This document shows positions 51,597 to 60,880 of a DNA stretch of 64,000 bases, piece by piece (the stretch's first letter is position 1; every line of letters starts with the position of its first letter). Location of the stretch: NCBI GenBank assembly GCA_035363095.1, contig DAOSEK010000004.1, forward strand, positions 36,525-100,524, given 5' to 3'. Made by a program: the position numbers and the translations under genes. The stretch is from DAOSEK01 sp035363095 (GTDB lineage Archaea > Nanobdellota > Nanobdellia > Woesearchaeales > UBA119). The notes beneath the pieces are model-generated. The model searched no databases and was not told where the DNA came from. It worked only from the letters and a program-made list of their open reading frames with translations.

Positions 51597-52588
51597 TTAG
51601 AAGTTAGTCACATACTTTTTGTCTTTTTGCACAATATATCCGTCATACTCAATAAATTCTTTTATTATTTCATTTTTGCAGTTTAGAGAGATTTCTTTGC
51701 CGGGAGGGTATTTAGCAATCTCAAACAAAGCATCTTTTCTTTCAGAACTATCTTCTGAACTAATAAGAAATAATATTTCATGTATGAATTCTGAAGTTAA
51801 ATCGTATTCTGAAAAGTTTTCGATTATAGTTTTTAATATTTTAAAATCATCTATTGAATAGATTTTCTCAAGCGTCTCGATGTCTTTAAAGAGATATTTT
51901 GTATGGTTATTTTTCATAATTCTAAACATATTGGGGTTTAGCAATAAATTATATTTTTCAAATAGTTTCAGGTAAATAAATAGACACATTGAAGAATTGT
52001 TTGATTTCGCAATACGCTTAATCTCTTTCATATCCGATGTTGGGAAACCTATCCATTCAATAAATTTGTCTTTGTTGAATTTCACTGTCTTAACATCAAA
52101 AAAAGATTTTAGAAAATTAATTTCTTTTTCTTGTGATGGAGCGAGGTATATTAATGGTTCGGATTCCCTTATCAATTCTAAGTTTGAAGTGATTACTTCA
52201 AAATCAGGGTACATCAACATTTTTATTTTTGAATCTTTTAAACTTGAAGGGTCGTATATTTTTTCATAATCAAGTTCTCCCATTTCTCCAAAAGGATTTA
52301 TAATAACCAAACCCTTATTTTCACATATATTTCCAATTCCAAGAAGATTGTTCTTGTTTCCGACCATTTTTATGAAAGTATTTTGTTAATATTAATAAAT
52401 CTTTTCATATATTTTAAATGTCGAGCGAAGCGAGTGTAGATGTCCTTTAGGACTAGGAACTCCCCCCTTAAATTAAAGAACTCCCCCTTCTACTAATAAA
52501 TATCGAACGAAGTGAGTGAATATGTGCGAAGCACCGAACTCCCTCCCGTTTTTCGTAATTTAGAACTTAAACACAATTGAACTTAACA
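51318..52588. mobile_element. Array module: unknown 256-aa protein
   Basis: GGGGGGAATTCC (51474-51485) pairs with GGAACTCCCCCC (52456-52467) with one G-T type mismatch. Confidence 0.65.
51597..52367 (-). CDS. Hypothetical protein (256 aa)
   Basis: A soluble protein without recognised motifs. The first half is mixed (NKGLVIINPFGEMGELDYEKIYDP; PLIYLAPSQEKEINFLKSFF), the second half helical (SIDDFKILKTIIENFSEY ... EIAKYPPGKEISLNCKNEIIKEFIEYDGYIV). No signal peptide or membrane segment. It is the only gene of its module. Confidence 0.6.
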   Translation of the reverse strand: MVGNKNNLLGIGNICENKGLVIINPFGEMGELDYEKIYDPSSLKDSKIKMLMYPDFEVITSNLELIRESEPLIYLAPSQEKEINFLKSFFDVKTVKFNKDKFIEWIGFPTSDMKEIKRIAKSNNSSMCLFIYLKLFEKYNLLLNPNMFRIMKNNHTKYLFKDIETLEKIYSIDDFKILKTIIENFSEYDLTSEFIHEILFLISSEDSSERKDALFEIAKYPPGKEISLNCKNEIIKEFIEYDGYIVQKDKKYVTNF

Positions 52589-52742
52589 TCGGAATTTAAC
52601 GAAGTCGCACGAAGTGCGATTTGGGAAAAATGCGAGCCGAGAGATTTTCCTTCAAATCCGTGTTAAACGTCCCGAACGAAGTGAGAGCGCAGCGTGGTCG
52701 TAGTGGAGCAAAGCGGAACGGAGAAGTTCTAATTTTGTCGCG
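52368..52742. other. Non-coding stretch with hairpins and junction 15
   Basis: Carries GAGCGAAGCGAG, the hairpin TGTCCTTTAGGACTA, GTGCGAAGCAC and junction 15. 52430-52550 is nearly repeated at 63840-63960. Confidence 0.6.
52584..52665. repeat. Array junction 15 (expanded)
   Basis: TAACATCGGAATTTAACG ... AAATCCGTGTTA: outer arms pair, enclosing the hairpin TCGCACGAAGTGCGA (52605-52619) and GGGAAAAAT/ATTTTCC. GTTAAAC fits GTTRRRY. Confidence 0.78.
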
Positions 52743-53208
52743 TTAAGAAAGTAGTTTTTGTTGTATTTTTTTTACTTCATCAAGGCTTTTTGATTTTCCA
52801 TGAAACCATAAATCCAATCCATCATTTTCAAATCTTGGAACGACATGAAAATGTAAATGAAAAACACTTTGTTGAGCATCTTTTCCTGATGCGTTTAAAA
52901 TATTAACTCCTGTTGCTCCAAGTTTTTCTTTACATAAAATTGCCATTTTTTTACAAACTTGATTAATTCTATTAAGAATTTCATCAGGAGTTACAAATAT
53001 ATTCTCAAAGTGTTTTTTTGGAATAAGTAATAAATGTCCGTTAGATGTTGGATTGATATCTAAAAAAGCCTTGACTAAATCATCTTCAAATAATTGAAAA
53101 CAAGGTATTTCATTATTTGCGATTTTACAAAAACTACATTCTGCCATAATAATATAAGATTTTAATTAATATATAAATTTAGCGACAAAATTAGAATTAC
53201 GTTTAACA
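52661..53208. mobile_element. Array module: HIT hydrolase
   Basis: TTCTAATTTTGTCGC (52727-52741) and GCGACAAAATTAGAA (53182-53196) are exact complements; further out GTTAAACG (52662-52669) pairs with CGTTTAAC (53200-53207). Confidence 0.85.
52743..53147 (-). CDS. HIT-family nucleotide hydrolase
   Basis: 134 residues. CSFCKIANNEIPCFQLFED is the typical start with the zinc Cys pair, and HLHFHVVPRF is the His triad. HIT proteins hydrolyse nucleoside phosphoramidates or dinucleoside polyphosphates. TTTATATATTAATT lies ~25 nt upstream of the ATG, inside the module's inverted repeat. Confidence 0.9.
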   Translation of the reverse strand: MAECSFCKIANNEIPCFQLFEDDLVKAFLDINPTSNGHLLLIPKKHFENIFVTPDEILNRINQVCKKMAILCKEKLGATGVNILNASGKDAQQSVFHLHFHVVPRFENDGLDLWFHGKSKSLDEVKKIQQKLLS

Positions 53209-53563
53209 TCGGAATTTAACGAAGTCGTTTAAGTTCGGAGCGAAGCGGAGAACATTAAACGATTTGGGAGAGGGGCGAGCCGAGCCCCGAACCGTTAAAT
53301 TCCTGTTAGTTGCGTCGCCAGCTTACGAGCGAAGCGGAGTTCTGGCGACCTGCGTCCGCAGAGTTATTTTCAAGGGCGTTTCTATCGAGTGCGAAGCACA
53401 ATCAAGAATAAGAATTAAGGGACAATTTTAGTCGTGCGTCGTTTCGTGGGGGAGGGGGCGTCGTGTTTTTTGCTTTTTTTTACAAAAAAGAAGATTAGTA
53501 GGGGACGAGAAACAGCAATATTTATAAGTATGTGTAGTTATTTGCTTAAGTAGGCGGGGTTTC
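53148..53563. other. Non-coding stretch with junction 16 and defence-operon promoter
   Basis: Holds the HIT promoter, junction 16, a second stem-loop (53314-53349), GTGCGAAGCAC (53389-53399), left module arm and a TATA box (ATATTTATAAGTA, ~53518) about 40 nt before the first gene. Confidence 0.6.
53204..53308. repeat. Array junction 16 (expanded, nested palindrome)
   Basis: TAACATCGGAATTTAACG at left, CGTTAAATTCCTGTTA at right. Inside lie GTTTAAGTTCGGAGCGAAGC with a matching GGAGAACATTAAAC and GGGGCGAGCCGAGCCCC. Confidence 0.82.
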
Positions 53564-53716
53564 ATGAAAACTAAAAACATTACATTAAAAGTAAATTCTG
53601 AACTTTATGATAAATATAGAGCGATATGCAAGAAAGAAGGCTGGATTGTATCTCGTCAATTTGAGAAGTGCATGGAGTTAGAGATTAGTAAGAGGGGGCG
53701 AGAAAATGTCAAGTGA
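53564..53716 (+). CDS. Ribbon-helix-helix regulator of the defence operon (50 aa)
   Basis: MKTKNITLKVNSELYDKYRA followed by ICKKEGWIVSRQFEKCMELEI has the strand-helix-helix pattern of CopG/Arc-like repressors. It follows a TATA box and its stop overlaps the helicase start by 11 bp, so it is the first gene of the operon and a probable autorepressor. Confidence 0.72.
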   Translation: MKTKNITLKVNSELYDKYRAICKKEGWIVSRQFEKCMELEISKRGRENVK

Positions 53717-56700
53717 TCTGACTTTCATAACCAATGAAGGCGGACAAAGTCTTCTTCACAGATTTACTGCTTTAATCAAAGATACAAGATATTTTGACTG
53801 CTTAGTCGGATATTTCTATGCAAGCGGATTTTACAGCATCTATAAATCATTAGAAAAAACTGAGAAGATTAGAGTTCTGATTGGAATAAGCACAGATAAA
53901 GAAACATTTGAATTGATTTCAGAATCAAAAAAAGAAACACAACAAACTCTGCCTTCATCAACCAAAGAAACAAAAGAGCAGTTTACCAGCCAGATAGTAC
54001 AAGAAATGGAAGCTTCTAAAGACTCTTTTGATATTGAGGAAGGGATTCACAAATTTATCGAATGGCTTAAATCTGGAAAATTAGAGATTAAAGTATATCC
54101 TGCTGACACAATTCACGCAAAACTGTATATCATGACTTTCAAAGAAGGCGATAGGGATGTCGGAAGAGTAATCACTGGCTCAAGCAATTTTACTAAAGCT
54201 GGATTAAGAGATAATATTGAGTTTAATGTTGAATTAAAAAACCATTCTGATTATGATTTTTCTCTAAAAAAGTTTAATGAGCTTTGGGAAAATGCTGTTG
54301 ATGTTTCTGAAAAGTATGTTGAAACCATAAAAAAGAAGACTTGGCTAAATGATGAAATAACTCCTTATGAATTATATTTGAAATTCTTGTATGAATTTTT
54401 AAAAGAAAAAATAAATATTGACAAAGAGGATATTTTCAAGGACTATCTTCCAGAAAATTTTATGGATTTAAAATATCAGAAAGACGCAGTTATAGATGCA
54501 AAGATGAAGTTAGGCGAATATGGTGGCGTGTTTATTTCTGATGTTGTAGGTTTAGGTAAAACTTTTGTTTCTGCAATGCTTGCTCTGCAATTAGATGGGG
54601 GAACATTAGTCATTGCTCCACCTACATTACTTGATAAGGATAATCCTGGCTCTTGGAGAAATGTATTTTTTGAGTTTGGAGTCAGACAAGCAGATTTCGA
54701 GTCAATCGGGATGCTTGACAAAATTATTCAAAGAGGAACTGAAAAATATAAAAATATAATCATTGATGAAGCCCATAGATTCAGAACAGAATCAACTCAA
54801 ATGTATGAAAAACTTTTTGAAATTTGCAGAAATAAACGAGTAATTCTTGTTTCGGCAACTCCACTTAATAATACTCCTTTAGATATTTTAAGTCAAATAA
54901 AGTTATTTCAAAATGCTCATAAATCAACACTCCCGAGCCCAAAAGTTAGGGACTTAGAAAAATATTTTAAGAAACTTCAAAATAATCTTAAAGGTCTCGA
55001 TAGGCAAACAGATAAGGATGAATATTTAAGAATAATAAAGGAAAATGCTGAAGACATAAGAGAAAATGTTTTGCATCACCTGATGGTTAGAAGAACAAGA
55101 AACAACATTTCTAAATATTATGGAAAAGACTTGGAAACTCAAGGCTTAAAATTCCCAGATGTAGCTGATCCTGAGCCAATAGTATATCATTTTAACGAAG
55201 AGCTGGATAAGATTTTCAATAAGACTCTTGAGTTGATTATTAAGGAATTCAAATATGCAAGATATACTCCATTGCTCTACCTTAAAGAAGGAGTATCACA
55301 GCCTGAAGAGATTTCCCAGAAAAATATGGGAAAATTTATGAAAATACTTCTTCTCAAGAGGCTAGAGAGCAGTTTCTTCGCATTCAAGATGTCTGTCGAG
55401 AGATTTATTCATTCATACAAAAGATTTATTGAAGAATACAAAAATGGAAGAGTGTATGTTAGTAAAAAGCACATCAATAAAATTTTTGAGTTCTTAGAAG
55501 ATGATGATAGGGAATCAATACAGGAATTAATTGAAAATGAGAAAGCGTCTGAATATTCTTCAAAAGATTTTCTTCCCCATTTCATAAAGGATTTAGAGCA
55601 TGATTTCAAGCTACTAGAAGAAATTGAAGATATGTGGAAAAATGTAAATGAAGATCCAAAGCTGGATGAGTTTATTAAAAGGTTGTCCAAAGAAAAGATA
55701 CTCAAGGAGCATAAGCTATTGGTCTTCACAGAATCCAAAGAAACAGCAGACTATCTTTATTCAAAGCTGAATACTTCAAAATTTGACAATAGAGTCATGG
55801 CTTTCTCAAGCAATTCTTCTGCATCCGATAGATTGAGGACAATTGAGAATTATGATGCGAATTACCCTGAGCATAAACAGAAAGATGATATTAGAATATT
55901 AATTTCAACAGATATATTATCTGAAGGTGTGAGCTTGCACCGTTCAAATGTTGTAATAAATTATGACCTGCCTTGGAATCCTATTAGAATGATGCAAAGA
56001 GTTGGTCGTGTGAACAGAGTAAGCAAAAATCCACCATATAGCACAATTCACACATATAATTTTTTCCCAGCAGGACCTATAAATAAAGAGATTAGCTTAA
56101 CAGAAGCAGCCGAATCAAAGATTAAAGCATTTATAGAAATGCTTGGCAATGATGCAAAGCTTCTCACTAATGAAGAAGTAAAATCCCATGACTTGTTTAC
56201 TAAATTGACATCCAAGAAAATTATTACTGGAGAGGATGAGGAAGATGATCCTGAATTAAGGTATCTTACATTTTTGCGACAGATAAGAGATAAAAATCCA
56301 GACTTATTCGAGACGATAAAGAAATTGCCAAAGAAGGCAAGAACAGCCAAGAAGCATTCAGGAACTGGAAATTCTGTTCTGACTTTCTTTAGAAAAGGAA
56401 AGCTAAGAAAGATATTTATGACAAATGGAAGTATTGTTGATGAGGTTGATTTCATCAAAGCAGCAGAAATTCTTGAAGCTGGAAAGGATTTAAAGAGGGA
56501 AAAGCTTGACGCTGAATTTTACAAACATCTTGAATTAAATAAAAAAGAATTTGATAATGTGTTTATCCAAGAAGAAGATGAGCCGAAAGCTCCAGGCGGA
56601 AGAAGCCAAGAAGGAAAACTCCTTAAAACAATAAAAGCAATAATCAAGGCAAAAGAATTTACTGATGAAGACGAGGAGTATTTGCAGGAAGTCTTAAGAT

Positions 56701-56906
56701 TGCTAAAAGAAGGTGGAATAGCAAAAGCCACAATAAAAAGGATAGTTGAGGAAATCGGAAATGAAATTAATCCTCTTAAGATTCTGGCTAAAATTAAAGC
56801 AGGAATTTCTCCAAGCGTTTTCCAAGGCACTTTTACCAAGAGTTCTGCGGATATCGCAGGACCTAAAGAAGTTATACTTTCGGAGTATCTGATTAAAAAT
56901 GGATAA
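53706..56906 (+). CDS. PLD nuclease-like domain fused to SNF2 helicase
   Basis: 1066 residues. An N-terminal PLD-like domain (DTIHAKLYIMTF ~134, ITGSSNFTKAGL ~157; one HxK motif) precedes a SNF2-type superfamily 2 motor: DVVGLGKT (~281), IIDEAHRFR (~350), LVSATPLNNT (~383), ILISTDILSEGVSLH (~735) and QRVGRVNR (~764). The C-terminal ~250 residues are helical and charged. Related helicases accompany adenine methylases in restriction-like systems such as DISARM class 1 (DrmD) and translocate on DNA. The stop overlaps the next start. Confidence 0.88.
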   Translation: MSSDLTFITNEGGQSLLHRFTALIKDTRYFDCLVGYFYASGFYSIYKSLEKTEKIRVLIGISTDKETFELISESKKETQQTLPSSTKETKEQFTSQIVQEMEASKDSFDIEEGIHKFIEWLKSGKLEIKVYPADTIHAKLYIMTFKEGDRDVGRVITGSSNFTKAGLRDNIEFNVELKNHSDYDFSLKKFNELWENAVDVSEKYVETIKKKTWLNDEITPYELYLKFLYEFLKEKINIDKEDIFKDYLPENFMDLKYQKDAVIDAKMKLGEYGGVFISDVVGLGKTFVSAMLALQLDGGTLVIAPPTLLDKDNPGSWRNVFFEFGVRQADFESIGMLDKIIQRGTEKYKNIIIDEAHRFRTESTQMYEKLFEICRNKRVILVSATPLNNTPLDILSQIKLFQNAHKSTLPSPKVRDLEKYFKKLQNNLKGLDRQTDKDEYLRIIKENAEDIRENVLHHLMVRRTRNNISKYYGKDLETQGLKFPDVADPEPIVYHFNEELDKIFNKTLELIIKEFKYARYTPLLYLKEGVSQPEEISQKNMGKFMKILLLKRLESSFFAFKMSVERFIHSYKRFIEEYKNGRVYVSKKHINKIFEFLEDDDRESIQELIENEKASEYSSKDFLPHFIKDLEHDFKLLEEIEDMWKNVNEDPKLDEFIKRLSKEKILKEHKLLVFTESKETADYLYSKLNTSKFDNRVMAFSSNSSASDRLRTIENYDANYPEHKQKDDIRILISTDILSEGVSLHRSNVVINYDLPWNPIRMMQRVGRVNRVSKNPPYSTIHTYNFFPAGPINKEISLTEAAESKIKAFIEMLGNDAKLLTNEEVKSHDLFTKLTSKKIITGEDEEDDPELRYLTFLRQIRDKNPDLFETIKKLPKKARTAKKHSGTGNSVLTFFRKGKLRKIFMTNGSIVDEVDFIKAAEILEAGKDLKREKLDAEFYKHLELNKKEFDNVFIQEEDEPKAPGGRSQEGKLLKTIKAIIKAKEFTDEDEEYLQEVLRLLKEGGIAKATIKRIVEEIGNEINPLKILAKIKAGISPSVFQGTFTKSSADIAGPKEVILSEYLIKNG

Positions 56907-59900
56907 GGCAAACACAACAAAACTGCTTAATGAAACATTCAACAGCGACTTTGACATTAATCGCTTTGCAAAATTTGTCAAGGAATTATTCAATGAGTTT
57001 TCCATTAATCAGAAAAGCTGGTCTGTCTGGCAGGAATATCAGGATTACATAGAATCATATGTTTCTTTAGGAAATTATACTGACAAAGCAAAAAAAGTTA
57101 TTGATGTTCTTGTTGTTAAGCTTAAGAAAAGCTCTTCGAGAGATAGAGCAAGGACAATGCAGAGGAATTTTATCGCAAAATATCTTTCTAATGCTGAAAA
57201 AGATGCTGCATTAGTCGCATTTTATGGAGAGGATAACGATTGGCGTTTTTCATTTGTTAAGATGGAGTATAATCTTGTGAAAGATGAATCTGGAAAAACT
57301 GTAATCTCTAAAGAGCTTACTCCTGCGAAAAGATATTCTTTTTTAGTTGGTGTAAATGAGCCAAACCATACATGCAGAAGGCAGTTTTTAGAATTAGTCA
57401 TGCAAGATGAGATAAATCCTTCTGTTGATGAGATTGAATCTGCTTTTAGCATAGATAATGTTACTAAAGAGTTTTTCGACGAATATAAGGAGTTGTTTTT
57501 GGAACTTGAAGAATGCTTGCAGAAAGTTAAAAATAGAGATAAGCATGTTGAAGAAGAGTTTGAATCCAAAGGAATCTCTACTGTGGATTTTGCTAAAAAA
57601 TTATTAGGGCAGATTGTATTTATTTATTTCTTACAAAAGAAGGGCTGGCTCGGAGTAAAAAAAGGCGAAAAATGGGGAGATGGACCAAAAGATTTTATGA
57701 GATGCCTATTTGGTGGCGGAATTAGAAATTACAAACCTTTAGTTCCATATAAAAATTTCTTTAATGAGATACTTGAGCCATTATTTTATGAAGCTTTAGC
57801 AAATGATAGAAGCGCAGACGACCACTTTTACAGATTGTTTAATTGCAAGATTCCATTCCTGAATGGAGGATTATTTGAGCCGATAAATGATTACAAATGG
57901 GCTGAAACTGATATTGTCATAGATAACACGATATTTGACAGGATTTTAACAACATTTGACAGGTTTAACTTCACAGTCAAAGAAGATGAACCTTTGGAAA
58001 AGGAAGTTGCTGTTGATCCTGAAATGCTTGGAAAAGTTTTTGAGAATCTGCTTGAAGTCAAGGACAGAAAATCAAAAGGAGCTTTTTATACTCCTAGAGA
58101 GATAGTCCATTATATGTGCCAGCAGTCTTTAATTAATTATTTGGAGACAAATACTACTATTAACCGAAAGGATATTGAGAAGTTTATACAATTAGGGGAT
58201 TTGGCTCTTGACATGATAATAAAAGAGCAGGAGCAGGTCAAGAAATATGGGCGCTCGTATGATATCAAAGAAGAATACAGCTTGCCTAAATCCATAAAAG
58301 AGAATTATAAAGAAATTGACAGGTTACTTAAAGAAATCAAGATAGTTGATCCTGCTGTCGGCTCTGGAGCTTTCCCTGTTGGAATGATGAATGAGATAAT
58401 CAAGGCTCGTTCAATACTTTCCATGTATTTCCATGAGAAAAGAAGCGATTATGACCTGAAAAGAGAGATTATTGAAAACTGCCTCTATGGTGTAGATATT
58501 GAAAGCTCTGCTGTTGATATTACAAAATTAAGATTTTGGCTGTCTTTGATTGTTGATGAATTAGATATGCAGAACATAAAGCCACTTCCTAACCTAGACC
58601 ATAAAATAATGTGCGGAAATTCATTACTGGAAGAGTTTGAAGGAGTCAAGCTTTTTGATGAGAAACTACTTGGCGAAGTCAAGAAAGATGTTTCTTTTGA
58701 AGTAAAGCAGATAGAAAAAGAGATTGCTGAACTTTATGTAAAAAAAGGAGATATTGTCCGAGGAAAAAGCAACGGAAGCTCTGTCAAGGAAGTTGAAAAA
58801 GATATTAAGAAATTAGAAAATAAAAGGCAGAAATTGTTATCTGCTCCAAAAGATTCCTCAAGAGATATGACTTTGGATGAGGCAACCCAACATAGAATAA
58901 AAGAATCACAAAGAAAATTGTCTGAACTGAAAAGTTTGCAAAAAGACTTCTTTAATGCTGAAAACAGAAATCTCAAAAAGCAGTTAAGAGAGAAAATCGA
59001 TAAAATTGAATGGGAACTGATTGAAGAAACATTGAAAGAGCAGGGCAATCTTGAAGCCATGCAGAAGCTTTCCCAATATCAAAAGAACAAAGCAAAGCCA
59101 TTCTTCTTGTGGAAATTATACTTTGCAGAGGTTTTCCAGAGAGAGAATCCTGGGTTTGATGTGGTTATTGCTAATCCGCCGTATGTTAATGTTTCTAATT
59201 TAAATAGTTTGGATCGAAATCAATATAAGAAAAAGTATTCAATTACTAAGAATAAAGTTGATTTATATGCCTATTTTATTGAATTAGGAACAAGAATCCT
59301 AAGAAAAGAAGGCTCACTTACATATATCATTCCGCATACTTGGAAAGCAACATCAAGTTTTGAACTTCTAAGAAAATTAATCTTTGACAAAATGCATTTT
59401 TTAAAATTAGTAGAATTAACAGATAAAACTTTCGAGGCAACGGTTAAGCCTGTAGTAATTGTATTAAAAAATCAAATTGAAAAAGACTATGATATTACTG
59501 TTTTAAACGATTCTTTCGATGAAATAAATTTAATTAACATACAAGAAGTTTTATCTAAAAAGGATTATGCAATAGATACTGTTTCAACGACACAAGACAA
59601 AAAAATATTCGATAAAATTGAACAAGCAAGTATTCCGTTGGGAAGTATATTAAAATTTACAAGAGGTATAAAAACAAGTAATGATAAAAGATTTATTTCT
59701 AAAGAGCCTTTCAAAGAAGATAATTATAAAGTAATCCGAGGAAGGGACATTATCAAATGGCAATATTCATGGAATGGAGAATATATTTGGTATAGGCCAG
59801 ATTTGATGCGAGAAAAAGTAGGATGCTTACCCCACACCAAAGAATTATTTGTAAATAAAGATAAGATTTTACTTCAAAGAATAAGTAGGGGAATTGTAGC

Positions 59901-60288
59901 TTGTTACGATAATCAACAAATTTTCTCTTTAGATACTACTTTAGTTAGTGTCAATACGCCCATTAAAGAAAAAACAGATAAAAAGTATATTCTTGGTTTA
60001 CTTAATTCTAAACTAATAAATTTTTGGTATGGCAAGAAATTTGTACTACCCACCGTTTCAGGTTATGAATTACATCAAATTCCTATTAAGATAGATCAAG
60101 AATCAAATAAATATATTACCATTGTCAACCAAATTCTCTCAATCACAAAATCTGATGACTATTTAGACAACCCAGACAAAAAGTCAAAAGTCAAGAGATT
60201 GGAAAAAGAAATTGATAAATTAGTCTATAAGCTGTATGAATTAACGCCAGAAGAGATTAAAATTGTTGAGGAGTTTGACAATGCCTAA
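56899..60288 (+). CDS. Eco57I-like N6-adenine DNA methyltransferase
   Basis: 1129 residues. Motif I is DPAVGSGAFPVGMMNEI (~484), motif IV NPPYVNVSNL (~759), giving a gamma-type N6-adenine methylase with a long coiled-coil insert (~600-720) between. The C-terminal ~300 residues form the target recognition domain (FTRGIKTSNDKRFI ... GRDIIKWQYSW ... LLQRISRG). The N-terminal ~440 residues are the type IIG/PglX-like helical region; no PD-(D/E)XK nuclease was seen there. It marks host DNA and, with the helicase, would sense unmodified DNA. It overlaps the helicase by 8 bp. Confidence 0.87.
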   Translation: MDKANTTKLLNETFNSDFDINRFAKFVKELFNEFSINQKSWSVWQEYQDYIESYVSLGNYTDKAKKVIDVLVVKLKKSSSRDRARTMQRNFIAKYLSNAEKDAALVAFYGEDNDWRFSFVKMEYNLVKDESGKTVISKELTPAKRYSFLVGVNEPNHTCRRQFLELVMQDEINPSVDEIESAFSIDNVTKEFFDEYKELFLELEECLQKVKNRDKHVEEEFESKGISTVDFAKKLLGQIVFIYFLQKKGWLGVKKGEKWGDGPKDFMRCLFGGGIRNYKPLVPYKNFFNEILEPLFYEALANDRSADDHFYRLFNCKIPFLNGGLFEPINDYKWAETDIVIDNTIFDRILTTFDRFNFTVKEDEPLEKEVAVDPEMLGKVFENLLEVKDRKSKGAFYTPREIVHYMCQQSLINYLETNTTINRKDIEKFIQLGDLALDMIIKEQEQVKKYGRSYDIKEEYSLPKSIKENYKEIDRLLKEIKIVDPAVGSGAFPVGMMNEIIKARSILSMYFHEKRSDYDLKREIIENCLYGVDIESSAVDITKLRFWLSLIVDELDMQNIKPLPNLDHKIMCGNSLLEEFEGVKLFDEKLLGEVKKDVSFEVKQIEKEIAELYVKKGDIVRGKSNGSSVKEVEKDIKKLENKRQKLLSAPKDSSRDMTLDEATQHRIKESQRKLSELKSLQKDFFNAENRNLKKQLREKIDKIEWELIEETLKEQGNLEAMQKLSQYQKNKAKPFFLWKLYFAEVFQRENPGFDVVIANPPYVNVSNLNSLDRNQYKKKYSITKNKVDLYAYFIELGTRILRKEGSLTYIIPHTWKATSSFELLRKLIFDKMHFLKLVELTDKTFEATVKPVVIVLKNQIEKDYDITVLNDSFDEINLINIQEVLSKKDYAIDTVSTTQDKKIFDKIEQASIPLGSILKFTRGIKTSNDKRFISKEPFKEDNYKVIRGRDIIKWQYSWNGEYIWYRPDLMREKVGCLPHTKELFVNKDKILLQRISRGIVACYDNQQIFSLDTTLVSVNTPIKEKTDKKYILGLLNSKLINFWYGKKFVLPTVSGYELHQIPIKIDQESNKYITIVNQILSITKSDDYLDNPDKKSKVKRLEKEIDKLVYKLYELTPEEIKIVEEFDNA

Positions 60289-60880
60289 GCAACTTAGAGA
60301 TTATCCTATTTATATTGCCCCACAAATTAGGGGGTATAAGGACAGAACAGGACAACCTATCGTGTTTGATGAAAGAACCAATAGGAACTTAAATCCCAAT
60401 GATATAGATGATAAAATTCTCATTTATGAACGACAAGTTAAAGATTGGTTCTTGAATAGGGCTTCAAGATTAGTAAATGGTAATAAGAATGGTTTTATTG
60501 TCTTGATGATTTCTATATCCTACATAGAAGGAGTCCAGCAGTATATTAAAGGACAAACCAGTCATAATAATAGTGGCAGGTTTTTTAGAGAAGGAATGAG
60601 AAGAATATTCCAATTATCTGATTCAGACAATGTTTTAAATGATTTTTATGCACAAGTAAGGTGTGGTTTATTTCATTCAGGAATGACTCAAAACAAAGTT
60701 GTCATTAGCAGAGATTATGAACAAGTTATTGATTTCAGTGAACATAATACAATTAAGATTAATCCAAAATTGTTTCTAAGAGCGATAAGATTAGATTTTA
60801 ATAGGTACATAAATTTACTAAAAAATCCTGAAAATAATAATGAAAGGAACAATTTTAATAGAATGTTTAGCAATATTTAA
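60281..60880 (+). CDS. HEPN-like protein
   Basis: 199 residues from the ATG at 60281, which has a GAGGAG site and overlaps the methylase stop by 8 bp. The helical core contains QVRCGLFHSG near residue 126, the R-x4-H motif of HEPN ribonucleases. The upstream helix (GFIVLMISISYIEGVQQYIKG) and downstream segment (KLFLRAIRLDFNRYINLL) fit a HEPN four-helix bundle. HEPN proteins in defence loci cleave RNA after activation. The assignment rests on the motif and helix pattern. Confidence 0.68.
   Translation: MPKQLRDYPIYIAPQIRGYKDRTGQPIVFDERTNRNLNPNDIDDKILIYERQVKDWFLNRASRLVNGNKNGFIVLMISISYIEGVQQYIKGQTSHNNSGRFFREGMRRIFQLSDSDNVLNDFYAQVRCGLFHSGMTQNKVVISRDYEQVIDFSEHNTIKINPKLFLRAIRLDFNRYINLLKNPENNNERNNFNRMFSNI

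Noticed and set aside
33931..53308. Calling the junctions classical integron attC sites
   Set aside because: Most are ~20 bp between the AAC and GTT cores, much shorter than attC; pairing extends across the gene, not within one 3' site; no intI is visible. Recorded as integron-like only.
33931..53308. Junction palindromes as simple transcription terminators
   Set aside because: They lack consistent T-runs, lie beyond promoters as well as gene ends, and recur with the same TAACA/TGTTA ends regardless of gene orientation.
53706..60288. Assignment of the operon to DISARM or BREX
   Set aside because: Only a SNF2 helicase and an adenine methylase are shared; DrmA/DrmB (DUF1998) and PglZ/BrxC-type proteins are missing.
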